Positions 34,021 through 46,022 of a stretch of DNA of 64,000 bases are shown here, piece by piece. Position 1 is the stretch's first letter, and the number at the start of each line of letters is the position of its first letter. This DNA comes from Limonium bicolor. Its lineage: Eukaryota > Streptophyta > Magnoliopsida > Caryophyllales > Plumbaginaceae. Position numbers and translations under genes: made by a program. The stretch spans positions 292,431,533 to 292,495,532 of the forward strand of contig CM041778.1 in NCBI GenBank assembly GCA_023374045.1, read 5' to 3'. The notes under the pieces were generated by a model. The model ran no database searches and was not told the DNA's origin. It saw nothing but the letters and a program-made list of their open reading frames with translations.

Positions 34021-34044
34021 TTTCCCCCCGGACGAACAAATCAT

Positions 34045-34480
34045 GACATTACGGAAAACCTGTTGGAGGTTGTACTTTGATGGTGCCGTCAACCATAAGG
34101 GTAAAGGAGCGGAGATCTTGTTGATCCATCCGGAGGGGGATCTACTTCCAGCTGCAGTAAAAATCAATTATCCGGTCACTAACAACATGGCGGAATACGA
34201 AGCCTGCATCCTGGGACTGGAAATGGCATTAGAATTGCAAGTGGGGAGTTAGAGGTCTTTGGCGATTCTAATCTCGTTATTTCGCAAGTCAATCAGACTT
34301 GGGAGATCCGAGAAGAACGATTGATCCCCTACCATGACTACCTTTCATACTTGATCACATGCTTTCGAAATGTGACTTTCAAGCACGTGAACCGGAGCCA
34401 GAACATCTTTGCTGACTCTTTAGCCTCCTTGGCTTCAGTGGTTCAAGTACCGACCGGTTCACTATACTTCCCCTTGTGGA
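34045..34480 (+). pseudogene. Second, archaeal-type RNase H, copy B
   Basis: It has the same D-E-D-D motif set as copy A and the same one-base deletion at GTGGGGAGTTAG (34241-34252), after which the frame continues with the rest of the domain from FGDSNL onward. Confidence 0.85.
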
Positions 34481-34550
34481 TAACCATGACTAATACACCC
34501 TCGTTTGAGATTGGAGCCATCGAGACAGGGGAAGTCGAGGATGAGTGGTT

Positions 34551-35788
34551 TGTGGACATCGAGAATTTCCTTAGAAGAGGAGAGTATCCGCCAGAAGCCA
34601 CTAAGCAGGACTACATCACACTAAGAAGAATGTCAAATCAGTATGTGGTCTGCGGAACCAGGGTCTACAAGAGAATGCCGAATGGAGTCCAACACTTGTG
34701 TGTGACCCGAAAAGAGGCTGATAAGATCATCGAGGACATCCACGAGGAGTATACGGGACCCATGCTGGAGGACATTCCCTATCCCGGAAAATCCTCAGGC
34801 TAGGGTACTACTGGACAACGATGGAAGCCGATTGTCACGAAATCGTGAAAAAGTGCGCCAGGTGTCAGACCCATGCTAACTTGCAACACCTGCCTCCTCT
34901 ACCCCTAACAGCCATGGCGGCTCCTTGGCCGTTCTCTATATGGGGAATCGACATCATCGGAGAAATCCACCCCAAAGCTTCAAATGGACACCGCTACATC
35001 CTTGTAGCGATAGATTATTTCAGCAAATGGGTAGAGGCACGGTCGTTCGCGAACATCGGATCAAAGCAAGTTGCCCAGTTCATCGAGCGAGATATCATAT
35101 GCCGATACGGGGTTCCATCAGAGTTTGTATCAGATAACGGTCCCTAGTTCGACGGAGACGCTATCCGGGTCATGGAAAAATACCACATCCGTTACCACAG
35201 ATCATCTCCATACAGACCTCAGACCAACGGAGCGGTCGAAGCCGCCAACAAAGCCGTGAAGAGTGCACTGTCAAAAATGGTCGAAACGTACAGAGATTGG
35301 CCAGAAAAGCTACACTACGCTCTCTGGGGATACCGAACTACTGTCAGAACTGCAACCGAATTAGTATGTATGGTTGGTGTATGGGGTCAGAATGTGTTTT
35401 GCCAATCGAGCTTGAAATTCCAACTCTTCGGGTCACTAATGAACTGAAAATTGCTGAAAGTGACTGGTTGCAACAGCGCTATGACAGTCTTGCTCTCCTT
35501 GACGAAAAACGCCTACAGGCATTATATCACATCCAAGGTTACCAGAAGAGAATGGCTAGAGCGTTCAACAAAAGGGTCAAAGAACGAAACATTCAAGTGG
35601 GTGATCTCGTCCTAAAAGAGCTGAGGAAAGATTTACCAGACCCACGAGGGAAGTTCAGACCGAACTGGGTGGGCCCTTACCTGGTCAAAGAAATAACCCC
35701 TCATGGTGCTGTATTACTAACAGATTTGGACGGAGAAGAATTTCAAAGCCTTGTCAATCTCAACCGTTTGAAACGATATTATGTCTGA
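34551..35788 (+). pseudogene. Integrase, copy B, TAG plus private lesions
   Basis: The HHCC finger frame breaks at 34746, where one G is missing before the GTHAGGH segment. SDNGP is followed by the shared TAG at 35145-35147. Between about 35359 and 35380 the sequence does not align with copy A (GAATTAGTATGTATGG replaces a stretch encoding GATPYS), then resumes. The C-terminal module ends normally at 35788. Confidence 0.86.
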
Positions 35789-38274
35789 ACCGTCACAAAA
35801 ATCCAAAAAAAAAACACGCGCATTCAGTCAAAAATCCAAAAAAATGCATCCACAAAAATGCATCCAAAAAAAAGTGCATCCACAAAAATGCATCCATAAA
35901 AAAAAAGTGCATCCACACAAAAGTTATCATTATCATCTGCATTAGGTTTAGCTTAATTGCATTTGCATTTGCATTTTGCATATCCCTAGTGTCGAGGTGC
36001 ATCTCAATCTTCTTTAATTCTAGGAAAGTCACATAAGTCATCAAAGGCCGACGAACTCTTGTATCATTTTCCCTCGAAGAGGTCTGGAAAGGATATCTAA
36101 CCTCCCGTGAGAGTTGAGTGCATGAGAGAAACACAGAGCATGCAAACCCAGAGCGTTTGATGCATTTAAATTTCAAAGCGCCAGGTGAGGATCCCCCTTC
36201 ATGGAACTAAATATTGATGAGAAAAGCGCGTTACCATTCATGTCAAAATTTGGGAATAGTAGAGGAAACAATTATCTGTCAATAGGGATGACGAGGCACC
36301 TAGGATCGAAGAAAACCTCCACAAGGCCAAAGCCTTATTGACCCGGAAAACGATCCCTTAGTAAACCCCGCTGAGCCTTTCATTGAGAATTTTTTCGAAA
36401 ACAGCTCCACGATATACCATCCCACATCACGCAACCATTCACCCCTGCAAAAGAGGATAAAAGAGCTGGAGCCATGGTTCCTTCCTCACCATTTAAAGCA
36501 TGGGGGAAAGCTTGAAAGAGACACCCAAAGAGGATAAAAACGAGAGAAGCGGAGCACAAAACGCTCAAAACAATAAAGAGAGGAAATGAAAGTCTCCCAC
36601 CAAGAAATGTCAAACATCAAATAGATGAGACCAGAAATGTCAAACACGAAGAAATGCAAATAGGCTGCTCAAAAGTAGCAAATCAAAAATGAGGACGCAT
36701 AATAATCCGCACAAACGCGATAGGAGTCCAAAAATCACCCCATCCATGGCAAAGGTGAAGCATATCCTCCGTTGCACCAAAGCCCTACAATCCTCAAACA
36801 AGTCCTCCGGTCCCATGTGACATACCCTGCAGCCCCGTTATAACCCATCGAAAGACCTCCGACTTAGAGATGGTATTTGCTTGATTCGAAAGTACCAAAT
36901 TCGAAACATGAACGGCTACGACGCGTCCGATCTTGTCGATACAATCACGCACAAACAAGCGTCAAAGAAATCAGGAAGGTAGAGAAAAAAAACGAGTGTT
37001 CATCACCCCGATTAAAGAAAGCCTAACTGACCTTAAGAAAGGAAACGGAAAGGTATAAGAGATCCCGAGAGACCTCTTTTGGGTAGATTTTTCAAGAAAG
37101 AAGTGGCTCAGAAATGACTAATCTGACTTAACTAGAATTCTTGGCTGAGCTCACCTTGACACGACATCCTTGTTGCATTCAATCATATCCAAAAAAAATG
37201 CATGTAGAATAGATTTGAATCCATCGGTTCGGACAAAATATCCTACACCACGGAAAGAGAAGAGTGAGTATGCTCTTTTAGAAGGGGAAGCCACAGCACA
37301 GAGCCTGTCTCCTTCACCAACCGGCACGACAGTAATTCTTGGAGACCGCACAGCCATCAAAACAAAGGATCAAAAGTCTTCGGGCGCTGTTCAAAGAAAA
37401 TGCCCCGCAAGACATTCCCCCCTCACCGCCAAACTCCTCACTCGCCAAAATACATGAACTACGTAAGGTCTGATCTCAACAGGGAGTTGAGTACGTAGGC
37501 AACCCTCTCAGGGTGCGACCCTGTCCCAAAATAAAAACCTTCCTCCCCTCGAACTACAATGCCAGTGCCATCACTCTATGAAGAAACCCGTCTCAATCGA
37601 GTGGATCATCTCGGGGCGAAACCGGAGCCATCTTAGAGCCGTACCGAAGCCAACCGATCAAAATGGAGCCATCCGATCATACCGGGGCCCTCAGGTCATA
37701 TCGAACCCAAGCTCATCAACCATCCCAGAGTCGTTGCTCACAAGGGAGTCACATACGAAACCGGAGCCATCTGACCGCACTGGAGCCACCCGACCGCAAT
37801 GGAGCCATCCGATCATACTAGAGCCCTCAGATCATATCGAAGCACTCCATCATCAACCATCCCAGAGTCGTTGCTCACAAGGGAGTCACATATCAAACGG
37901 AGCCATCTAAGAGCCATACCGGAACCATCTCAGAGAAATGCCGGAGCCATCCCAGTGCAACACCAGGCCACCGTCAAACTACCAGAGTCGTCGGCCGAAG
38001 CCCTCTCCAAGATCACAAAAATCGCACTTGACCACCACGGTCCCCAAAGGTTATGTCAGACCACCCAACCGTATATATCGGAATCACCCATCCCATCATC
38101 CCGAGCACCCATGCAGTTAAAGGAGACAACACAAGAGAAAATTTTCCAATCTCAAATCCTTCGTTGAGGATCGAAGGACCCATCAAAAAGCGTCCGACCC
38201 CGAATCAACATGCAACTAAATTCGACTTCGGATCAACCTTTCACCGCAGCGAGTTTCGTACAACTCCATCAAAG
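35789..38274 (+). other. 3' untranslated zone, Ogre copy B
   Basis: It matches the copy A zone, with GCATCC microrepeats at about 35840-35918 and the GGAGCCATC-rich duplicated region at 37615-37960. Nothing else is recognised. Confidence 0.65.
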
Positions 38275-39442
38275 TATTATAGGCTTGTCATAAGTCCTAT
38301 AGCTAGATATCAAGATGTCTAGTTGAGGCACTCCTAAGTCCTCGTACTTTCAATCGCATTCTAGGCCCGTCATAAGCCCTAGGACTGGATATCAAGAGGT
38401 CCAGTTGAGGCACTCCTAAGCCCTCGTGCACCTTAAATCAAATCGGGTTGTTGGTATTATAGGCTCGGCATAAGTCCTATAGCTAGATATCAAGAGGTCT
38501 AGTTAAGGCACTCCTAAGTCCTCGTACTTTCAATCGCATTCTAGGCCCGTCATAAGCCCTAGGACTGGATATCAAGAGGTCCAGTTGAGGCACTCCTAAG
38601 CCCTCGTGCACCTTAAATCAAATCGGGTTGTTGGTATTATAGGCTCGTCATAAGTCCTATAGCTAGATATCAAGAGGTCTAGTTGAGGCACTCCTAAGTC
38701 CTCGTACTTTCAATCGCATTCTAGGCCCGTCATAAGCCCTAGGACTGGATATCAAGAGGTCCAGTTGAGGCACTCCTAAGCCCTCGTGCACCTTAAATCA
38801 AATCGGGTTGTTGGTATTATAGGCTCGTCATAAGTCCTATAGCTAGATATCAAGAGGTCTAGTTGAGGCACTCCTAAGTCCTCGTACTTTCAATCGCATT
38901 CTAGGCCCGTCATAAGCCCTAGGACTGGATATCAAGAGGTCCAGTTGAGGCACTCCTAAGCCCTCGTGCACCTTAAATCAAATCGGGTTGTTGGTATTAT
39001 AGGCTCGTCATAAGTCCTATAGCTAGATATCAAGAGGTCTAGTTGAGGCACTCCTAAGTCCTCGTACTTTCAATCGCATTCTAGGCCCGTCATAAGCCCT
39101 AGGACTGGATATCAAGAGGTCTAGTTGAGGCACTCCTAAGCCCTCGTGCACCCTAAAACCAAGTCGGACTATTAGTATCCTAGGCTCGTCATAAGTCCTA
39201 GGGTTAGATGTCAAGAGGTCTAGTTGAGGCACTCCTAAGTCCTCGTACTTTCAATCGCATTCTAGGCCCGTCATAAGCCCTAGGACTGGATATCAAGAGG
39301 TCCAGTTGAGGCACTCCTAAGCCCTCGTGCACCCTAAAACCAAGTCGGACTATTAGTATCCTAGGCTCGTCATAAGTCCTAGGGTTAGATGTCAAGAGGT
39401 CTAACTGAGGCTCGTCATAAGTCCTCGTACTTCCAATCGTAT
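38275..39442 (+). repeat. 180-bp tandem repeat in the Ogre 3' zone, copy B
   Basis: It has the same unit, the same number of units and the same order of variants as 17848-19014. The only clear difference is a two-base gap (CAAGATCTAG against CAAGAGGTCTAG) in the sixth unit of copy A. Equal copy number in both elements argues for a very recent duplication of the whole 20-kb unit. Confidence 0.92.
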
Positions 39443-39484
39443 TCACACACACACGGTCGCATCCCAGCGCACCGCTAAACCGCA

Positions 39485-39588
39485 GTGAGAATTTTTGGCG
39501 CCCCGTCAACCTTGATCCAATTCTGCAAGGTCTTGCAAATCTTGCAAAATTGAATCAAGGGCCATCTGTAGACACCAAAAATTCTCAC
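39485..39588 (+). promoter_or_regulatory. Hairpin spanning the polypurine tract and 3' LTR start, copy B
   Basis: The arms equal those in copy A: outer 39485-39500 with 39573-39588, inner 39510-39529 with 39541-39560. The segment just before the LTR reads CAAGGGCCATC, three bases shorter than in copy A (CAAGGGGAGCCATC). The likely polypurine tract is therefore damaged here. Confidence 0.78.
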
Positions 39589-39901
39589 CCGTTTTATATT
39601 GAAACAGAAATACAAAAATGAACATGCTTTCAGAAACAAGGCGGTCATCCCCGTTTTCAACTAAAGGAAATTCTTTTTCCCGACATTTAAATCTCACATT
39701 CCTATGGGAAAGGAAGCACGAGCCTTTTATCGTAATCCGTTTTAGCCTGCTTCATTTTGTATGCATTTTTTTTTTTGTTGCTTTTGTTTTAAAACATTTC
39801 ACGATTTTGAATCTTAGCAAGAAAGGAGGACGTTTCCCTTGTTTTGCCCCGGTTGGCAACATAACATTTGTCTTATTTCCTCGCATCTGTATACCGAATG
39901 C

Positions 39902-39972
39902 AATCATAGCTCAGTTGGTCAGGGTATTCAGGGAGGAAACTGATGGTACCGAGTTCGAAACTCGGTGGAGGT
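39902..39972 (+). other. tRNA-like sequence with Pol III-type boxes in LTR 3
   Basis: The A-box-like TAGCTCAGTTGG is at 39907-39918 and the B-box-like GAGTTCGAAAC at 39951-39961. It is identical to the copy in LTR 2 and is followed by a run of seven T. Confidence 0.65.
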
Positions 39973-40121
39973 GTTTTTTTAGGCTAACTCTCATTTTTTT
40001 TTCTCCTATCTTCAGTAGTGAGCTCGTGGCCCAGGCCCTGTGTCGAGTCCGTTTGTTTTTTCTTTGCTAAGGCCCACAACAATCCAAATAAAGCCCTAAA
40101 CAAACATATGTCTACCTCCAT

Positions 40122-40128
40122 TATAAAA
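40122..40128 (+). promoter_or_regulatory. Candidate TATA box of LTR 3
   Basis: TATAAAA lies in the same context as in LTR 2. Transcription from here would run out of the array into the flank. Confidence 0.4.
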
Positions 40129-43100
40129 CATTCTAAAACCCTACAGTATACCCACGTTTTACGACTCAGCAGACACAGATCCCCAGTATTCCCTTTTGAA
40201 AAGAGTAGAAACTTCTCACATTCCCGTCGGTCTTTCTTCTCTTGAACTCGACCCCGAGAGTGTTTCTTCACCACCATCGATCGCCGGGAAACTCGTCCTC
40301 CTTCCTAAACTCCTCTTCCTCGTCGACACTCCGTTCCACCGGAAAACTCGAGCGCGGTTAATCTCCTCATCGTCGTCGACAGTGTAAGTCGTTTCGTCAC
40401 CCTTACATTCGAACCTTTTCCCGATTTCAACAGTTTTCACTTCAGTTCTTCCCGTCGTGCTTTTCCAAAGCACATTTTTGCCCAAAGGCTCAAATCGATG
40501 ACAGTGGATATTTGTGGTTTAGTCGAGAAACTGTTTCCGACGCAAAACCCATCCCGTCTCCTCCTGCTCCATCCTTCCGCTTCCTTCAAACAAACAAAAA
40601 ATAGAAGCGGACCTCGAATCCTCAGTTTCGCAGGTCCGTGGATTTCAGAGATTTTGAACACTTGGTTTCTGTCTTAAATTCATGCCCGTTTCTCTCTTCG
40701 TACGCTTGAACGTCAGGGGTGAGTGTAGTTTCGGTAACCATCCCGACTATAACTTTCATTCACCCTCGACTTGCTGTTCTTCTTTCGCATGCATCATTTG
40801 TAATCCGTTTCGGTAGACCTTCTTTATTGTTGTGTTTCGAGTGGTATTAATTACCTGGTATGGACCTTGTAGTCCACGGACAGGTAGAGAAAACATCTTC
40901 AATGTTGAATTTTCATGCATCCGCGTTCGAATTGCCCAGGGATTACTACTTTTACAATACTGTTAAACTGGTCCACATCCAGTCTTAGTTTCATCTATTT
41001 CCTCTCGTTGTTCTGATTGGATTCGTGAACTGGTCTTTCTCCAGTTGGGAGAGTTTTTTTGCTTAGCCCTAACCCCTCGTGACTATGGCTTGATAATTGT
41101 CTCCGCTGTTGCGTTCGCGTCCAAACCCCGACGAGTTTGAATATCCCTTCTACTCATCTATTACAAGATAAAAGCCGTCGGCCCAATGGTTGACCTCATT
41201 TCTGTTGCCTATTTATTGGGACTGATGCTCTGCTGAGTGTTGGTTGTGTTTCGGGATACTTGCAGGAAATCAGAACATTGTATTTGGGTCCTGGTTATCT
41301 TAAAGTCTCCATTCTTCCTTTGTTATACACAGATTACTTTATCTTGCATAATCAATGAGCTAACCTGATTCTGTTTGCTCATTTTGGTTGCACTAACATT
41401 TGCAGGAAACCTTGCACCCTCTTGTCGGTATAAAAATTCTAACCCTCATTATCTGTTGTCCATTTCCTGATGTGGGTGCCTATAGATTGAATGTCTGCTG
41501 GGAATACTTAGTCTATAAGAACTAACTGCTCTCAATATTTAGATATTTGCTTGACTGTGTTCCTTGGTCCTGGTTCACGACTCATACTACTGCAACTTAC
41601 CTGCTGTTTGAATTACTTACCGAATATTGAGTCCCGAGATGTTGGTTCACAATTCTAGGAAAGTGGAAGAGAATTAATGGGAGATTTTAGGGGTAAAGCA
41701 CTCCTGTTGTTTGCTTGATAACTGGTAGAATGAGTATCAATCTGTTACACCTCTCAGTTTAAGTGGTATTTCAGAGCATGAATTTATTCACAAACTTCAA
41801 AACAGAAAACCGATAGGGGTTTAGTTTAACTGCTCTTAATTCGATTACTTCTTCAGTGTGCTTATCTAGACATAGTTTAAATCTGGTTTAAGAAAAGAGT
41901 TTTCTCTGATCCCAACAGCAAACCGTGCTCATAATCTACTGCAATGCTCATGATCCGATATCTTCATGCTTTTTTATTATTCTCAACTGTGATCTGTATT
42001 TCACTCATGCCTTAGCCACTCTGTATATATCCATGCTTCATGTTCGTTTTCCTTTTCTGAAATTTCTATTTCACTGTTTGACTTTGACCACTCTATTTAA
42101 GCCCTAGTTACTAGACCTTTAGGACCAAGCCCTTAGGATAGTGGAGTCCCCCCCTGGTCTGATAGACTATCGGCCTATCTCATGGTGGTGACATCCTAGA
42201 CCTTAAAACACACATTTATGTATATAAGCACACAATAATCCCTTTAGGATAGAGAGTGTTCCCCCTGGCCTGATAGACTATTGGCCTATCTCATGGCGGT
42301 AACATTCTAAACCCTAAAATGCACCTAATATATGTATTATATGTAATTAACCACCTCATTCTCGTTCCAGATCTTCAAAATCCCTTTGACTCGAAACTTA
42401 GTTGCCAGCACATCTTCTTGCCCTCCATCCTCAAAATTCAAAAATTGTCTCTCATTACCACAACCTTTTGTAAATTCATATTGTAACCTTTTAGTAGTAA
42501 ACTCATTTTCTCCAATTTTTCTCAGCAAAACTTGGCCCGTCCCCAAAATCAGCCCATCTCATAATCTGGCCCGTCGCACAACCCGGCCCACTGTATAACC
42601 CGACCCAATTCCACCAAATCCGGCCCAGTTACTCAAGACCCAGCTGAGCCCAAAAGTCCAACCAATGCACATTAAGCCCACGGCCCGCATCCAGGAAACC
42701 CACAACCCAAATCCAAAAACCCACGGCCCAAGCCCAGAAAACTCACAGCCCAAAACCCGAATTCAAAAACCCAATACCCGACCCAGAAGCCCACAACCCG
42801 AAGCTTGAAGCCTGCAAAAATCATGGCCCGACTCCACTACATCCGGCCCAATTGCCTCGACCCGGCCCGACATCCACCTGGGCATTCTCTGCCTCGATCC
42901 GGCCCGACTCCACTACATCCATATCCAAATCGGCCCTTTACCCGTACTCGGCCCATTACTGATATCCATCCTGAAGCCCACTCCGACCCAAACAGAGCCC
43001 AAACTCTCGGCCCAATTCCACCAAATCCGGCCCAGTTACTCAAGACCCAGCTGAGCCCAAAGTCCAACCAAATCACATTAAGCCCAAACGGCCCACCACC

Positions 43101-45429
43101 GGCCCAATACTCACACTCGGCCCAATACTCACACTCGGCCCAAAACCCACACTCGGCCCAAAACCCACACTCGGCCCAAAACCCACACTCGGCCCAAAAC
43201 CCACACTCGGCCCAAACCCACACTCGGCCCAAATACACATCCGGCCCGAATACCCATCCGGCCCAATTCATCAGCCCGATCTAAATTCCATACTCAACCC
43301 AACCCAAAACCAAAAAGATCAATCCAAATCCACAACCAAAACTTGAGCTCACAAAAATCAGCCCAAGCCTCGGCCCAAATTCGGTCCAAGCCCACACAAG
43401 TCAAACCAAGTCCACACAAGTCAAAACAAGTCCACAAATGTCAAACCTTGACCAAAAATGTCGACTTTGACCGAATTTTGACCTTGACCAAATTTGACCT
43501 TGACCCAACTTTGACCCAACCCGAACTTCAATCTAGTTCAAGCCTGAGCCTCAATCCAGTTCAAACTCGACCTCAATCCAAACCGACTTCATCCAGCTCA
43601 AACCCAAATACATTTCACCCAATCCACACTCAACTTGTAATTTCCTTTCAAAAATCCAAAAACCAAAAAAGAATTTCAACCACCATCGCTTTATTCAAAT
43701 TTCATCGAGTTTTCAATGAAACCATTTTGTGGAATTTTAGAGGAAAAACTTTTCTCACATCACAGAAAACTCTTCTCAAACGCAGAAAGTTCTTCTCACA
43801 TATACAGAAAGTTTTCTCCCAAAACATTTCTCAAAATCAGTGCTTCTTCATAGAGAATTCCGAACAACTTCAAAGATTTTCTAACTCAGTTTTCAAACTC
43901 CAAAATAAAATCGTTTTCGGGGAGCAAGAAATGTCTAACCCCTTCAAAACATTTCCTCCATGGTTAGAACATCACTTGTCTTCCTTCCCAAAATAAAAAT
44001 CCGAGGCGGGGCACTGGGGTTATAACCTCCCTTGTCGCAGTCTGGATCTCTTTAGGTGGGGCATTAGGGTGACAAACCTCCCCTAATTGCAGCCTAGATT
44101 TTTACAAGGCGGGTGCTAGGGAAGTAACGACCTTCCTAGTTGCAGCCGGGATTTTAGAATCGTCTAACTCCCTTCCGCCCGATTTCAATGTTTTCGGTTT
44201 TTAATGTTTTAAAACCCGGGAGTTAGAGACGTTATTGGGGTTCGACAGAGAACATCTCATTCATGGTGTTTCTCTCTGAATCCTATTTTTCGACATAAAT
44301 TCATTGCCCCATCTTTCGAGCCTCGGCGCTTATTATTAGTTAAGTGTCGTGTTCGAGGGGGTACATAGGGTAATCCCTTGGGATTATCCGCCCTTTTACA
44401 ACAAAAAATGATTTTTCGGTCCTAAAAGCTTTAAGAGAGACAATTCTGAATAAACCAATCTAACATTTCCATTAGAGCTCTAGGTATCATAAACACTTCT
44501 CAACCCTCCTCTGAACCAATTCTAAGTCACATAGGACTTCCAATTCTTGAGGACTCCTAGAAACCTTAAACATCTTCAAAACCCGAATACCTGCAAACCA
44601 AATATCCTCTTCCATACTCGATCATCCTTAAAACCCGATTTGCTCCTCAACACATTCAACTTTCCAAGACACCTCAAGAACCCGACCATTTCAAAATTTG
44701 AACTTCGCAAACACACAAAAACTCCTCAAATCAGCCAAGTGATCCAAATACCTCTTGACTCCACCAAAATGACCAACATGCCCCTTTACTCCTCAAAACT
44801 CCCATCATTCTCTTAATCCCGTGAAGGCCCAAAACAACCTCAAATCTCTCAGAGCATTCAAAACCTCTCAAACACTTCAACCAGACCAACTCCAATACCG
44901 GCCTCATCCTCACCCCTCACTCAATCCTATCCTTGGCTTTTTAAGTGAATCTCTCTAATAAGGTTTTGAAAGAAGGCAATCCCGACAATTGGAGACCGAG
45001 GTTTCCTCGGGCACCAATCCGAAGTCGTGGTCGTTGCCACTTCTAAGGGTGTAACCCAGTGCGAACCCACACAGGATCTCTAGTATGATTAGATAAGTCT
45101 TATCCATAGGCAACAAATCATCAGAGTCAACCAACGGTTCTTAGAACCCTCCTTCCCTCCCTTCCTAGTTCCTTAGGTCAAACTAGGTGGCGACTCTAGT
45201 CAATTTCTGCCCTTAGGGCATAAGTCCGCGTGGAGCCCATGGAGGGCGGGTGTGCTCACTAGCATTCCCCATAAGCTTTCTGGGAAAGACGGACGATGTA
45301 GTAGGTATTTGAGGGATGCCAGAACAACGGGTTTTCACCCTCCACAGAATGGCATTTCTAGGATCTAGGCTTCTCAAGCTAGTCCATATTTAGATAGACC
45401 CCCCTCATACCGAAAAATCACCCTCCACA

Positions 45430-45779
45430 CCATGGGGTACACCTTTTTGGATTTTGATAGAATGGGAATTGGTATAGATGAGTAGCCGGTAGGAACTCAT
45501 TCTTTTGGAACTTAGAAATGATGTAATCGAATATACTTTAATACTCGGTGATCCAGGATGTAAGCATTTGACATATGATATTTTGGTAAGTAAATTAGTA
45601 GCTCGGTATATTATGTTCATCAGACCGTGACTGTAAGTAAGGTAAGCCTAGCTAGCCGTATGGGCGGTTAGCGGTGTTGTACCACCCGCCGTAGTAAGTA
45701 GTAATATTTCCGCTGCGAACTCGTAAGATTAACAGGACGATTAGACGGTAAGCATAGGATTAGCGGTTGGGGTGTTACA
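45430..45779 (+). repeat. LTR 3'-end remnant of an older element
   Basis: This segment ends in GGGGTGTTACA and aligns loosely with the end of the LTR at about 62440-62629: CATCAGACCG, a central region ending CACCC, CCGCTGCG, then GACGGTAAGCA and GGGGTGTTACA in the same order. Its left part is cut off where the Ogre array begins, which suggests that the array inserted here. The divergence from 62629 is large, so the two need not belong to one element. Confidence 0.7.
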
Positions 45780-45780
45780 C

Positions 45781-46022
45781 TACAATACCAGTCCCGCCCA
45801 CCGCATCCCCATTGTATAACTTGGGAAAGAACGCCAGAGAGAGGGAAAGTCCTCTCATACTCGGGGAAACCCGATCTGGCAGTTGTGGGGCAATCTCGCA
45901 GTAACAAGAACCTACATATGATAAATTCCAAGAACTGGAAGTCCCGGGGATAGATCCCGGTTGAACCACAACACCCGCACTTAATAGCGGTAGGATGAGC
46001 ACTCCAACCACGAGGAGGCTGC
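45781..46022 (-). mobile_element. SINE-like, tRNA-derived sequence
   Basis: On the minus strand a tRNA-like head runs from about 46020 to 45950. It has an A-box-like GTGGTTGGAGTGC (complement of 45999-46011) and a B-box-like GTGGTTCAACC (complement of 45959-45969), with an anticodon-arm-like stem CCGC...GCGG between. The downstream body reaches the LTR end at 45779. A possible TTACA occurs on both sides (45775-45779 and just after 46022), but this could be chance. The family was not identified. Confidence 0.5.

Larger units (their letters stand above)
28513..35788 (+). pseudogene. Ogre gag-pol, copy B (frameshifted)
   Basis: It has the same domain order and ends as copy A. Private frame changes lie near 29318, 29397, 29940, 31094, 31306, 31747, 34746 and 35360. 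Lesions shared with copy A are the TAG at 33578-33580 (between reverse transcriptase and RNase H), the one-base loss near 34243 and the TAG at 35145-35147. The longest open part, 31778-33580, covers G-patch through reverse transcriptase without interruption. Confidence 0.9.
1..45429 (+). mobile_element. Tandem array of Ogre/Tat-type Ty3/gypsy retrotransposons
   Basis: The sequence from position 1 recurs at 20433 and again at 40861, giving a period of about 20.43 kb. The order is LTR, internal, LTR, internal, LTR, so adjacent elements share an LTR. LTRs of about 5.86 kb, an ORF before gag, an archaeal-type second RNase H and a 3' tandem-repeat zone are hallmarks of the plant Tat/Ogre lineage. 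The right end is exact: the LTR stops at 45429 and unrelated sequence follows. The left end lies outside the window. Such arrays usually arise by unequal recombination between LTRs or by integration of a one-LTR circle. An assembly artefact is also possible. Confidence 0.9.
39567..45429 (+). repeat. Ogre LTR 3, right end of the array
   Basis: This LTR has the same start and end as LTR 2 and is 5,863 bp long. It is followed directly by unrelated DNA (CCATGGGGTAC), which fixes the LTR end at CCTCCACA. Inside are the 109-bp pair at about 42130-42350, the 18-bp repeat at 43105-43233 and the 52-bp triplet at 44003-44154. Confidence 0.92.
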
